Positions 1-7,011 of a stretch of DNA of 23,644 nucleotides are shown piece by piece. The stretch lies in the NCBI GenBank assembly GCA_003647375.1, contig QMMS01000032.1:1-23644 (forward strand). Direction: 5' to 3'. Under the pieces are notes generated by a model. It was not told the DNA's origin and searched no databases. It was given only the letters and a program-made list of their open reading frames with translations. The stretch comes from Deltaproteobacteria bacterium. GTDB taxonomy: Bacteria > Desulfobacterota > Desulfobacteria > Desulfobacterales > B30-G6. The translations under genes and the position numbers were made by a program. Position 1 is the first letter of the stretch. Each line of letters begins with the position of its first letter.

Positions 1-53
1 AAAAAAGCGAGATGCTCAACGCTCGAATCGATGAAATACGGGATGCCCTATAA

Positions 54-248
54 GTAGATACCTGGGTCCTAAGGGCCCGGCACTGATTCAACCCTATAAG
101 GGATTAATATTATGCACATTCAGCGTGTGATAAATTCTAAATTCGAATATCGAAATACGAAACAAATCCAAATATCAAATGCTCAAATGATTCAAACATA
201 GTGCTTGAACTTGCATCTCCAAGATCTTGTTTTTATCATTCGAATTTG
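54..248 (+). repeat. Long intergenic repeat, copy 1 (uninterrupted)
   Basis: This segment matches 23331-23644 in the same orientation and nearly base for base. Shared blocks include GTAGATACC at the start, GGCACTGATTCAACCCTATA and ATGCACATTCAGCGTGT. The AT-rich part (from about 144) repeats short units such as CGAATAT, CGAAATA and CGAAACA every 7 to 9 bases. The sequence continues to about 300 with the reverse-complement flavour (TTCGAATTTGG, TTTCGAATTTTG), so the whole could fold back on itself. Copy 1 lacks the 123-bp element found in copy 2; the corresponding empty site is the TA at 199-200. Function is unknown. Confidence 0.85.
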
Positions 249-331
249 GTTCATTAGGTATTGTTTAGGATTTCGAATTTTGTGCTTCGGATTTAAGTAA
301 CTTCCGCCATCGGTATAGCCAAATATCTCTG

Positions 332-355
332 ACCTGGCCCAGAGGACCAGGTTTT
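332..355 (+). terminator. GC-rich hairpin plus T-run before the CNB-PilZ operon
   Basis: ACCTGGCC (332-339) pairs with GG-A-CCAGGT (344-352) around a CAGA loop, with one bulged A, and is followed by TTTTAA. The form is that of an intrinsic terminator. It could end a gene left of the window or act as a leader attenuator for the operon that starts at 392; the sequence does not decide which. Confidence 0.5.
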
Positions 356-391
356 AAATGACGGAATAAAATCACATGTGGGGAGTCAACA

Positions 392-1555
392 TTGAATAAT
401 CAAAACGAGAGCCAGAAAAACATCATTCAGAAAATTGTCGAAGGATCCCTGCGGCTGTCCACAACAGAAGAATTTGAAAAGCTGATTGAGCAGTTCGATG
501 ACAACGCGGATATTCACAGGGAATACGCGGATTTTCTCGTCCAGAAAAAAGAGACCGATACTGCCTATCAGGTGTATAGCAAAACAGCCGATCTTTACAT
601 TCAAGCCAACAAAGCACTTCAGGCAATCGTTGCCAAAATCCGTGCGTGGAGCATTGTCAAACCCAACCATGAACAAGGGCGATCCTTCCACGCGGCCATT
701 CGAAAAACAGCTTTGGGTGAATCGCCGCTCCAGGCTTTTTTTGCCGAAATGTCCTACCCCGAATTTATCGGTATCATGCTGAGAATGATTCGTGTCCGAT
801 TCCCGGCTGATCAGTTTGTGATTAAATATGGAGACCCCGGGAACGACATCTACTTTATTGTTTCGGGGACAATCGAAGAGAGGACACATGTATCTGCGGA
901 TAAACGGGGAGCGTCACCTAGTACCTCCGTCAAATTCCTATCCGATAATGATATTTTTGGAGAAGCCTTTCCCCTGGAACAGTTCAATGTTTCCAAGTCG
1001 GATATTAAAACCCTCACTGCTGTGGAACTCGTAAAAATAAGAAAACCGATTCTGACGGATATCCTTAAAAAACATAAAGGCATCGAAAAACTTCTCGAAA
1101 ATCTTTACAAAGGCCCTTCTGGAGACGCCAAAGAAAGAGCCTGGACAAGCGTCAGACGTTCCGTCAGGCATGAAATCCCCATCAAGATCAATCTGAAAAT
1201 ATTTCTGGCGGACGATAAAACCGAACTCGATTCGGTGGGGTATACAAGGGACATATCACTGGGAGGCGCCTGCATCGAATTAGAGAATAAACACTGGAGT
1301 GTCAAACAGAAAACAGTGGTAGATTTAGACACGATGTTACAGCTCTATCTACCCAATGTCGACGAAACCCTCGAAATTATGGGAACCGTTCTCTGGGTCA
1401 GAAAAGATAAGCAAGGAAACAAAGACCTATCGCTCATCGGTATTCAGTTTAAAACATTGTCTGATGCCGACAGAGACTTTCTGGATGAATACTGTTTCGG
1501 GAGCGACGGAGAGCAAAACCTGATTTGGGACCTGTGGGAAACGTACGTGAAATGA
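392..1555 (+). CDS. Cyclic-nucleotide-binding-like / PilZ domain protein (paralogue A)
   Basis: 387 residues. Residues about 25-110 look like a helical, TPR-like region. Residues about 123-240 match a CRP-type cyclic-nucleotide-binding fold (VIKYGDPGNDIYFIVSGT at 143-160, then DNDIFGE). The C-terminal PilZ domain begins at SVRRSVRH, with the c-di-GMP motifs RxxxR (R255, R259) and DISLGG (D287, S289, G292) intact. The phosphate-binding cassette is off-consensus: where CRP has RSA, this protein has K202-S203-D204, so cAMP binding is doubtful. No DNA-binding domain or membrane segment is seen, so it is probably a cytoplasmic c-di-GMP receptor. The start is a TTG with GGGGAG six bases upstream; gap-free alignment with the paralogue at 2486 supports it. 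It is the first gene of a three-gene operon. The process it controls is unknown. Confidence 0.88.
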   Translation: MNNQNESQKNIIQKIVEGSLRLSTTEEFEKLIEQFDDNADIHREYADFLVQKKETDTAYQVYSKTADLYIQANKALQAIVAKIRAWSIVKPNHEQGRSFHAAIRKTALGESPLQAFFAEMSYPEFIGIMLRMIRVRFPADQFVIKYGDPGNDIYFIVSGTIEERTHVSADKRGASPSTSVKFLSDNDIFGEAFPLEQFNVSKSDIKTLTAVELVKIRKPILTDILKKHKGIEKLLENLYKGPSGDAKERAWTSVRRSVRHEIPIKINLKIFLADDKTELDSVGYTRDISLGGACIELENKHWSVKQKTVVDLDTMLQLYLPNVDETLEIMGTVLWVRKDKQGNKDLSLIGIQFKTLSDADRDFLDEYCFGSDGEQNLIWDLWETYVK

Positions 1556-1565
1556 AAGGAACCCT

Positions 1566-2489
1566 GTGAAAGAAGCGAACAATCTCAATAAAAAACCGAG
1601 CCCAACCATTTGGGCTGTCGGTGGTGGCAAGGGAGGCGTGGGAAAAAGTGTTATCAGCACGCTGCTTGGTTTCTGGCTCTCTCAGATGGGCAAACGGACT
1701 GTCCTGATCGATGTCGATTTTGGCGGGGCAAATCTCCACACCATGCTGGGGATAAAGAGCCCACCAAAAACCATCAATGACTACATCACCAAGAAATACG
1801 ATCATCTTGAAGAAATCTGCATTGAAACGGGCATTGAAAATCTGCGCTTGCTGAGCGGTGCCAGCGAGATTCTGTCTTTAGCCAATCTCCAGTTTGCTCA
1901 GAAAGTAAAAATCATGCAAAGTATTTCGCAACTGGACACCGATATTGCGATACTCGATTTAGGTTCGGGCACCTCGTACAATGTTCTCGATTTCTTTCTT
2001 ATGGCCCACAGGAAGATCGTGGTGTTGACACCTCAACCAATTTCGATTCAAAACGCTTATGCCTTTGTCAGAAATGCTGTGTATCGCAAGTTAAGCAGGT
2101 TAAGCAGTCAAAAGCCGGCCCTTCTCGCTACGATCAAAACGGCTATGGATCCAAAAAACAATATGAATGTCCGGACCGTGAAGGACCTCCTCAAAGCGGT
2201 GCAGGAAAACAACAGCGAAGAAGACATGAATCTGCTCAGCCGGGAGATCCAGGAAATACGTCCAGCTCTCGTGACCAACATGACGAAAAGCCCGAGAGAC
2301 CGGGAAGCCGGACGTATCATTCAGCTCGTTTCACAAAAATATCTGATGATTCACCCGACAATTTTAGGAAGTATCATGCGGGACAATCAGATAGACAACA
2401 TGATATCCGGCATGGCGCCCCTGACCGCCATCGACCGGTCCAGCGAAGCCATTGCAGGGGTGTATAATATAGTAGCCGACCTGATATGA
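1566..2489 (+). CDS. MinD/FlhG-like P-loop ATPase
   Basis: 307 residues of the SIMIBI MinD/ParA class. The deviant Walker A is KGGVGKS (22-28), with the lysine expected for membrane- or partner-regulated dimeric ATPases. LIDVDFGGAN (48-57) is the switch I region and ILDLGSG (129-135) the Walker B/switch II equivalent. FlhG proteins usually have an N-terminal DQAxxLR motif that activates FlhF; here the N-terminus is only MKEANNLNKK. MinD usually ends in an amphipathic membrane helix, and the C-terminus VYNIVADLI shows none. It is therefore neither a standard FlhG nor a standard MinD. The GTG start has AAAGGAA upstream. It follows paralogue A by 10 bp and overlaps paralogue B by 4 bp (ATGA), so co-translation with the PilZ proteins is likely. 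A role in positioning or counting a cell-surface structure is inference from the family. Confidence 0.9.
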   Translation: MKEANNLNKKPSPTIWAVGGGKGGVGKSVISTLLGFWLSQMGKRTVLIDVDFGGANLHTMLGIKSPPKTINDYITKKYDHLEEICIETGIENLRLLSGASEILSLANLQFAQKVKIMQSISQLDTDIAILDLGSGTSYNVLDFFLMAHRKIVVLTPQPISIQNAYAFVRNAVYRKLSRLSSQKPALLATIKTAMDPKNNMNVRTVKDLLKAVQENNSEEDMNLLSREIQEIRPALVTNMTKSPRDREAGRIIQLVSQKYLMIHPTILGSIMRDNQIDNMISGMAPLTAIDRSSEAIAGVYNIVADLI

Positions 2490-3649
2490 TTTTTCAAACT
2501 GAATATAAACGCAGCATCCTGAACAGAATCGCTGACGGGTCATTGAGCCTCACATCCGAAAAAGAATATCAAGATCTGATGTCTCTTTTCCCGGACAAGG
2601 GTGACATTTACAGAGCCTATGGCGATTTTCTATCGGAGCGCAAAAAAAAGAACGATGCTTTCCAGAGTTATACCCGTGCCACCCAGAATTTTCTGGGTGA
2701 ATATAAGACATTTCAAGCGATTGTATCGAAAATACTGGCCTGGAGTATTTTCAAACCTACCCACGCAGAAGGCCGTTCATTTCATTCAGCGTTGCGATTC
2801 GGTATAAAAGAGGAATCTCCTCTCCACTTTCTTTTTGTCAACATAACCTACCAGGAACTCATAGCCCTCATGCTGAGACTGGTAAGGGAGCGGTTCGATG
2901 CCGGCCGGACGATCATCCGTACCGGCCAGACCTGTAGCGATGTTTTTTTCGTTGTTTCAGGCACGCTAGAGGAAAAAGTCGTACAGTTGGTCAACGCCCA
3001 GGAAAACAGATCGGAACCATTGACGCAGCATATTTTTGACAATGATATTTTCGGTGATGTTTTTCCAATCCAAAAAAAAACAACATCCCTATCGGATATC
3101 AAAACGCTCACCCCGGTAGAAGTGGTCAAGATCAGCAAAACTGCTCTCGCCGAAACCTGTCAAAAATATCCCCATCTGGAACAGCTTTTAATAAAACTGT
3201 ACAAGGGCCCTCCCAGCAGAGAACATGGACGATCATGGCCAAGCGTCCGCCGGTCAACCCGACATGACAACCCGGTTCGTGCCACGATGATGCTGGCACT
3301 GCGCCGGGGAAACGCCGCTCCGGTCGCTTTCGAAGGCGTGAGTCGGGACATCTCGTTGGGTGGCGTCTGTATTGATCTGGGGTTGAAATATGGCTCCATG
3401 CGAACGGAAGCCTTATCGGATACCAAGTCGATCGTGGAGATCAAATTACCATCCGGCGATGGTACTTCCATTCCAGGCTGGGTAATATGGAGCAAAAAAA
3501 TAAAAGAACCCGGCGGCACGAGTATCATCATCGGCATCAAATTTGAACCACTATCCAACGATGCACGGGATTTCCTGAAAGTCTATTGTTTTGGATATGA
3601 AAGTGAACATAGTTTGATGTGGGGGTTGTGGGAAGATTACCTCGCCTAA
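2486..3649 (+). CDS. Cyclic-nucleotide-binding-like / PilZ domain protein (paralogue B)
   Basis: 387 residues, the same length as the protein at 392. Landmarks fall at identical residue numbers: GRSFH 96-100, VSGT 157-160, DNDIFG 185-190, SDIKTLT 203-209, LYKGP 238-242, SVRRS 253-257. Domain order is helical N-terminus, CNB-like domain (about 123-240), then PilZ with RxxxR (R255, R259) and DISLGG (D288, S290, G293). The phosphate-binding cassette is more degenerate than in paralogue A (FGD instead of FGE; L202-S203-D204 in place of RSA). PilZ residues that bind c-di-GMP are kept. It starts with ATG inside the MinD-like gene's stop (ATGA overlap). A tandem duplication with the ATPase caught between is the simplest origin. 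The stop codon lies inside the left arm of an inverted-repeat element (3646-3767). Confidence 0.88.
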   Translation: MIFQTEYKRSILNRIADGSLSLTSEKEYQDLMSLFPDKGDIYRAYGDFLSERKKKNDAFQSYTRATQNFLGEYKTFQAIVSKILAWSIFKPTHAEGRSFHSALRFGIKEESPLHFLFVNITYQELIALMLRLVRERFDAGRTIIRTGQTCSDVFFVVSGTLEEKVVQLVNAQENRSEPLTQHIFDNDIFGDVFPIQKKTTSLSDIKTLTPVEVVKISKTALAETCQKYPHLEQLLIKLYKGPPSREHGRSWPSVRRSTRHDNPVRATMMLALRRGNAAPVAFEGVSRDISLGGVCIDLGLKYGSMRTEALSDTKSIVEIKLPSGDGTSIPGWVIWSKKIKEPGGTSIIIGIKFEPLSNDARDFLKVYCFGYESEHSLMWGLWEDYLA

Positions 3650-3767
3650 ATATTTTACGAGGCGATCTTACCGCATCTGCTGCGTCAGATGCCATACCGC
3701 ATAGTCCACTATAGCGGAACAGCATCTTCCTTGCAGCTACGGCAACCTCACCTCGTAAAATACTTAG
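3646..3767. repeat. 122-bp inverted-repeat element at the 3' end of paralogue B
   Basis: CTAAATATTTTACGAGG (3646-3662) is the reverse complement, with one mismatch, of CCTCGTAAAATACTTAG (3751-3767). The pairing continues inward with more mismatches for roughly 20 further bases, giving a long imperfect terminal inverted repeat. The left arm contains the TAA stop of the preceding gene. It has no coding capacity. It is either a MITE-like element or a strong transcript-end hairpin. Confidence 0.75.
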
Positions 3768-3818
3768 GTTGGATTATATACTTCAGATTAGAAAATATCG
3801 TTCGGAAATGGAGGGTGC

Positions 3819-4059
3819 AATTCGAGCATTTCATAGGCCTGATCAGTTCTGGCGTAAGGCATTTCAGCCTGAAGCCGTAGTGTTCTACTGCGAAGGCTGA
3901 ACCGCAATAGCGAGCATGTGCCCAGTGGCTTGCCGCGGGGAATGCGAGCGAATCCGAAATAGACAGAATTCCTTACGGTCGAAGATTACTCTCAGTTTGC
4001 TTCGAGAATCTTCAATAACGCAGTGCCGGGGCAGATCAGGTCTATGAAATGCTCGAATT
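3819..4059. repeat. 241-bp miniature inverted-repeat element with internal hairpins
   Basis: AATTCGAGCATTTCATAGGC at 3819 is matched in reverse complement at the right end (GCTCGAATT ends at 4059); the terminal repeat runs about 26 bp through CCTGATC. Inside, TTCAGCCTGAAGCCGTAG pairs with CTACTGCGAAGGCTGAA (about 3862-3902), and GAAGATT pairs with AATCTTC (about 3980-4014). No open frame of note is present. The right end abuts the TAA stop of the PilZ gene on the minus strand (4060-4062). The whole gene-free stretch 3650-4059 is explained by this element, the 122-bp element and about 50 bp between them. Confidence 0.8.
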
Positions 4060-4416
4060 TTAGGCGATGGGTATGGTATCCTTGAATGTCTCGAAACAGT
4101 TTCGAATGGCTTTCTTGGTGTCAGGCATGAGACTCACATATTTACAGCCAATACCCCGCTTTCCCTGGCTAACCAGTTTGGCTTTGAAGCGAATCGTGTT
4201 TTCTTCCGTTGGTAACCGCATGCTCACATCTATCAGGATATCGAGTTTTAACTTTCTCTTCGTAGCCAACTCAAAAAAGAATCCTCCCAGGCTGATATCC
4301 GTTACCTTTACCACCTGATGGATTCCCCGGATGGTGGCTTTACAGTGAAAATCCAGTCTCGGATGCTTTCGTCGCTCGGAGCCGCCGGTAGAATCATTAT
4401 TTTCAATATCGACCAT
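4060..4416 (-). CDS. Single-domain PilZ protein
   Basis: A 118-residue protein made of one PilZ domain. SERRKHPRLDF carries RxxxR (R22 and R26 when numbered from the upstream TTG at 4434), and VTDISLGG supplies the DxSxxG motif. IGCKY near the C-terminus matches the usual last strand. A cytoplasmic c-di-GMP receptor is the likely role; the partner is unknown. I chose ATG 4416 because GAGGA (4432-4428) sits about 11 bases upstream. The in-frame TTG at 4434 would overlap that ribosome site and lies in the arm of a perfect hairpin. It converges on the CNB-PilZ operon but is too different to be part of that duplication. A sigma70-like promoter is visible at 4520-4548. Confidence 0.85.
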   Translation of the reverse strand: MVDIENNDSTGGSERRKHPRLDFHCKATIRGIHQVVKVTDISLGGFFFELATKRKLKLDILIDVSMRLPTEENTIRFKAKLVSQGKRGIGCKYVSLMPDTKKAIRNCFETFKDTIPIA

Positions 4417-4433
4417 ATCGACATCATTCCTCA

Positions 4434-4477
4434 ATAAAAATCGTTATACGATTTTTATGAAATGCGACTTTGTCGCA
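4434..4477. repeat. Two mini-hairpins in the pilZ leader
   Basis: ATAAAAATCG (4434-4443) and CGATTTTTAT (4449-4458) form a perfect 10-bp stem around TTATA. TGCGA (4463-4467) and TCGCA (4473-4477) pair around CTTTG. Read in the gene direction, the first hairpin ends against the GAGGA ribosome site of the PilZ gene. Confidence 0.8.
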
Positions 4478-4519
4478 ATATTTGAAAACTGACCTGCGTC
4501 ATGACGCCACTAGTGTTTA

Positions 4520-4548
4520 TTTCTACCTAATCTGATCTCTCAAGTCAA
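4520..4548 (-). promoter_or_regulatory. Candidate sigma70 promoter of the PilZ gene
   Basis: On the minus strand TTGACT (4548-4543) is followed after 17 bases by TAGAAA (4525-4520). The -35 is good and the -10 moderate. The implied leader of about 95 nt contains the two mini-hairpins. Confidence 0.5.
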
Positions 4549-4593
4549 TACTGATGGTCTCGCAAAAAGTCAGAAAAGCTACTTTTTACGAGA

Positions 4594-4738
4594 GTGTTTT
4601 GTGTTTGGTGTTTTGTGTTTGGTGTTTGGTGTTTGGTGTTTGGTGTTTGGTGTTTGGTTTTTAGTGTTTTGGAGTCTAACAGCTTGGTATATCATAATAT
4701 ATTCCATGCTAAATACAAAATACTAAACACCAAATACT
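4594..4738. repeat. Heptamer tandem array with inverted counterpart
   Basis: GTGTTTK is repeated nine times without a break from 4594 to 4656 (two early units end in T, the rest in G) and decays into GTTTTTAGTGTTTTGG. At 4709-4738 the opposite strand reads AGTATTT, GGTGTTT, AGTATTT, TGTATTT in perfect 7-base phase. The two arrays face each other across about 35 bp and could form a snap-back structure. Copy number is probably variable. Confidence 0.9.
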
Positions 4739-4769
4739 TGATGAATTCGACTTTTTCCGAATTCATCAA
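4738..4769. terminator. Perfect 12-bp hairpin at the 3' end of pfp
   Basis: TTGATGAATTCG (4738-4749) pairs with CGAATTCATCAA (4758-4769) around an 8-base loop and overlaps the pfp stop codon. There is no U-run on the pfp-sense strand, so it may stabilise the transcript end rather than terminate it. Confidence 0.5.
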
Positions 4770-6874
4770 TACGACTGCCCGAATATTTTTATGGCATTCA
4801 ATACCAGCGTGATGGGTCGACTCTCCTCGCTTTTGCCTGCAAAGCGGATGGGGCCTGAACACCGGTAGTCATCTTCTGCAGGACCGGCCGCAAGCCACTT
4901 CTCCCTGGATGCTTTGGCAGCCTGAAAAGCGGTGGAATGGATGTCCACGACGCTTTTCTCGATCACGAGGGCCAGTTTGCCTTTGCGTTCCTCCAGGTGC
5001 ATCAGCGGCGCAATCGGAATGCCGATGGGCTCCCATAACGCAAAATCTTTCTCCAGGTTCTTGATGCCTGCCATCTGCCCGGTACTTCCGTTGGCAATCA
5101 GGCTGAAAACCGTCCATCCCAGATTATACGTGTAATTACAGTCAAACCGGGTGGGATTGTTTCCCCGCCCGTCATAGCCGTAAAAATGGGCTTGGGTTTT
5201 AAATTTTGGAACCGATTTCCGGTACATATTTCCTACCGGCACGGGAATGTCATCGGATTTTTGGATCAGACCCGCTCGTAGGAGTACCCGCTTTAGCGTT
5301 TTAATACTGATAATCGATTTCTTTACCATCAGAAACTTGTCGCCCGGATAATTCCTGAAAATCGCCTTGCCATAGAGATCCGGGTCCAACCCGCCCCTGG
5401 TCATGCTTTTCCGGTATACATCCTGGTCGATACCCACCTTGTAAACACCCTTTTCTTTCAGGATATTGAGGTAGTCCTTCACCAGACCCATGACAACCTT
5501 GTCCGTCTGCACCTGTGAGAACTGAAAGTTTCCATGACTGTCCCGTTCAATTAAAAGACCCTCCTGGAAAAATTCCGGAATGTCGTTGAACAGATCGTCA
5601 TCCCTCCGATTCCACACGGCAACCCCACCCTCTTCTACTGAACGGCGCGCCAAATGTCTCAGGAATTCCAGTTTGCCTTCCAGGAGCGGGTAAGCTGTAT
5701 GGAAATCTGAATCGTGGGTTTGATTGTATTTCGCGATAATCGTGCTCAGTTTTATAATGAAAACCTGTATCTCGTTTACAAACTCCAGGATACCCTCGGG
5801 TATCACGATGACGCCGTAGTTCTTGCCGAAAGCAGCCCGCCTGACAATGCCATCGCATATCACACGGGAAAGATGCCGGAGGGTTATGCCATAAGCAAGG
5901 TAGTCTGTTTCCCCTCTCTTTTCAGCTGCCTGGATGCGCTGGTTATCTGTATAGTCGGCCAGTTCTTCTCCGATGAGCGTTATGTTGGCGTGGGTCTGCA
6001 GAGCGACTTCAAGTGCCAGGTGACTGGCAACCCGTCCCATAACCTTGCAGATATGCCAGTATTTGACATCCGAACTGCTGTCGGTACACAGGTTGCCCAC
6101 CGAGTTGGCAAACGCCCTTGCCGCTGTATGAAAACCAAAGGACATGGCACACAGCACCTGCCCCCGGGCGTCTTTGACTTGAATATCACCGTCAATGGTT
6201 TTCGGAACCCCGATGACCTGAATATTGTCCTTAAACATCTCCTGGGCCAAAAATGCCGCATTGGTGTTTGAATCGTCTCCCCCGACCACCACCAGAGCAC
6301 TCAGGTTCAACGCCTGGCATGTCTCCCTGGAAAGCGCCATTTTTTTGGGCGTGTCGATCTTGGTACGACCCGTTTTGATCATGGTAAAGCCGCCCAGATT
6401 TCGATATCGGTCCACAAGTTCATCGTTTATTTCTGTGACATCATTTTCCACAATACCTTCCGGTCCGAGCAGAAACCCGTAAACCCTGTTTTCCGGATTC
6501 GCCTTTTTTGCCGCATCGTAAACACCTGCAATGACATTGTGACCACCCGGGGCAGGACCGCCGGAGAAAACAATACCGATATTGCGCTGCTTTTCGTATG
6601 TTGTCTTAAGCGCTTCGTCCGACGCATTTTCGCCCACGACTTTCTGCACCACGTTACCTATGATGGCCGGCAAACTTTTTCGGGCTTCCCGATCGAAATG
6701 GAACTGGTACGTGTCCTCGGGAATCAGTCGGGTGTATGGCTGGTGAAAAACCTCGCAGACAAGTGGCACATGGGCTCGTCGTTCGATCATTTCCTGACTG
6801 TCACGACCGATAATCTTTCCTATCTCCGGGTTTTTCATCAGTTCGTCAACTGAGATGCCTTGTGAATCCTGCAT
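4766..6874 (-). CDS. pfp: Diphosphate--fructose-6-phosphate 1-phosphotransferase (PPi-PFK)
   Basis: 702 residues. It interconverts fructose 6-phosphate and fructose 1,6-bisphosphate using pyrophosphate, reversibly, in the cytoplasmic glycolysis/gluconeogenesis pathway. Motifs in order: FSGGPAPGGHN (103-113) in the phosphate-donor loop; GGDDSN (198-203), where the second Asp marks PPi-dependent enzymes (ATP-dependent ones have Gly); PKTIDGD (224-230) with the PPi-binding lysine and catalytic aspartate; MGR (279-281) for sugar phosphate. It belongs to the long PFP clade (plant PFP/spirochaete type) and is longer than the usual 550-615 residues, with extra sequence in the middle and C-terminal parts. 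ATG 6874 is preferred because GGAGG sits six bases upstream; ATG 6904 has no ribosome site. It appears monocistronic, with a strong promoter at 6922-6951. Confidence 0.93.
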   Translation of the reverse strand: MQDSQGISVDELMKNPEIGKIIGRDSQEMIERRAHVPLVCEVFHQPYTRLIPEDTYQFHFDREARKSLPAIIGNVVQKVVGENASDEALKTTYEKQRNIGIVFSGGPAPGGHNVIAGVYDAAKKANPENRVYGFLLGPEGIVENDVTEINDELVDRYRNLGGFTMIKTGRTKIDTPKKMALSRETCQALNLSALVVVGGDDSNTNAAFLAQEMFKDNIQVIGVPKTIDGDIQVKDARGQVLCAMSFGFHTAARAFANSVGNLCTDSSSDVKYWHICKVMGRVASHLALEVALQTHANITLIGEELADYTDNQRIQAAEKRGETDYLAYGITLRHLSRVICDGIVRRAAFGKNYGVIVIPEGILEFVNEIQVFIIKLSTIIAKYNQTHDSDFHTAYPLLEGKLEFLRHLARRSVEEGGVAVWNRRDDDLFNDIPEFFQEGLLIERDSHGNFQFSQVQTDKVVMGLVKDYLNILKEKGVYKVGIDQDVYRKSMTRGGLDPDLYGKAIFRNYPGDKFLMVKKSIISIKTLKRVLLRAGLIQKSDDIPVPVGNMYRKSVPKFKTQAHFYGYDGRGNNPTRFDCNYTYNLGWTVFSLIANGSTGQMAGIKNLEKDFALWEPIGIPIAPLMHLEERKGKLALVIEKSVVDIHSTAFQAAKASREKWLAAGPAEDDYRCSGPIRFAGKSEESRPITLVLNAIKIFGQSY

Positions 6875-6921
6875 GCATAACCTCCATTTTCCCATCTGAT
6901 TCATAAATAGTACGGAATGGT

Positions 6922-6951
6922 ATAATATCCGTTGGAAAGGGTCCCTGTCAA
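6922..6951 (-). promoter_or_regulatory. Sigma70 promoter of pfp
   Basis: Minus strand: TTGACA (6951-6946), an 18-base spacer, then TATTAT (6927-6922). Both boxes are close to consensus. Transcription would start near 6915, giving a leader of about 40 nt before ATG 6874. Confidence 0.7.
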
Positions 6952-7011
6952 GGTGTTCGTAACAATCGTTTTAACAAAGAATCCTTTACTTTATCTATCG
7001 CATAATATATT

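Larger units (their letters stand above)
1..391. other. Gene-free left edge
   Basis: No convincing coding region is seen. The stretch holds a long AT-rich repeat (54-248, with similar sequence continuing to about 300) and a GC-rich hairpin at 332-355 just before the first gene. The first 50 bases look like the remains of another degenerate intergenic repeat. Confidence 0.7.
4417..4765. other. Gene-free stretch between the PilZ gene and pfp
   Basis: It holds the PilZ leader hairpins and promoter, then a hairpin (CTCGCAAAAAGT about 4560-4571 against ACTTTTTACGAG about 4582-4593), then the heptamer array with its inverted counterpart (4594-4738), and the hairpin at the end of pfp. No coding sequence is convincing. 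Confidence 0.7.

Noticed and set aside
4594..4656. Heptamer array as a coding or CRISPR repeat
   Set aside because: It is a contiguous 7-bp tandem repeat without spacers; the open frame through it is low-complexity Val/Phe/Gly/Cys sequence with no ribosome site.
5714..6271. Open frame of 185 codons opposite pfp
   Set aside because: Antisense to conserved PFP motifs; composition and lack of motifs indicate a shadow.
6875..6904. Upstream start for PFP at 6904
   Set aside because: GGAGG lies between this ATG and the one at 6874, and only the latter has proper spacing.
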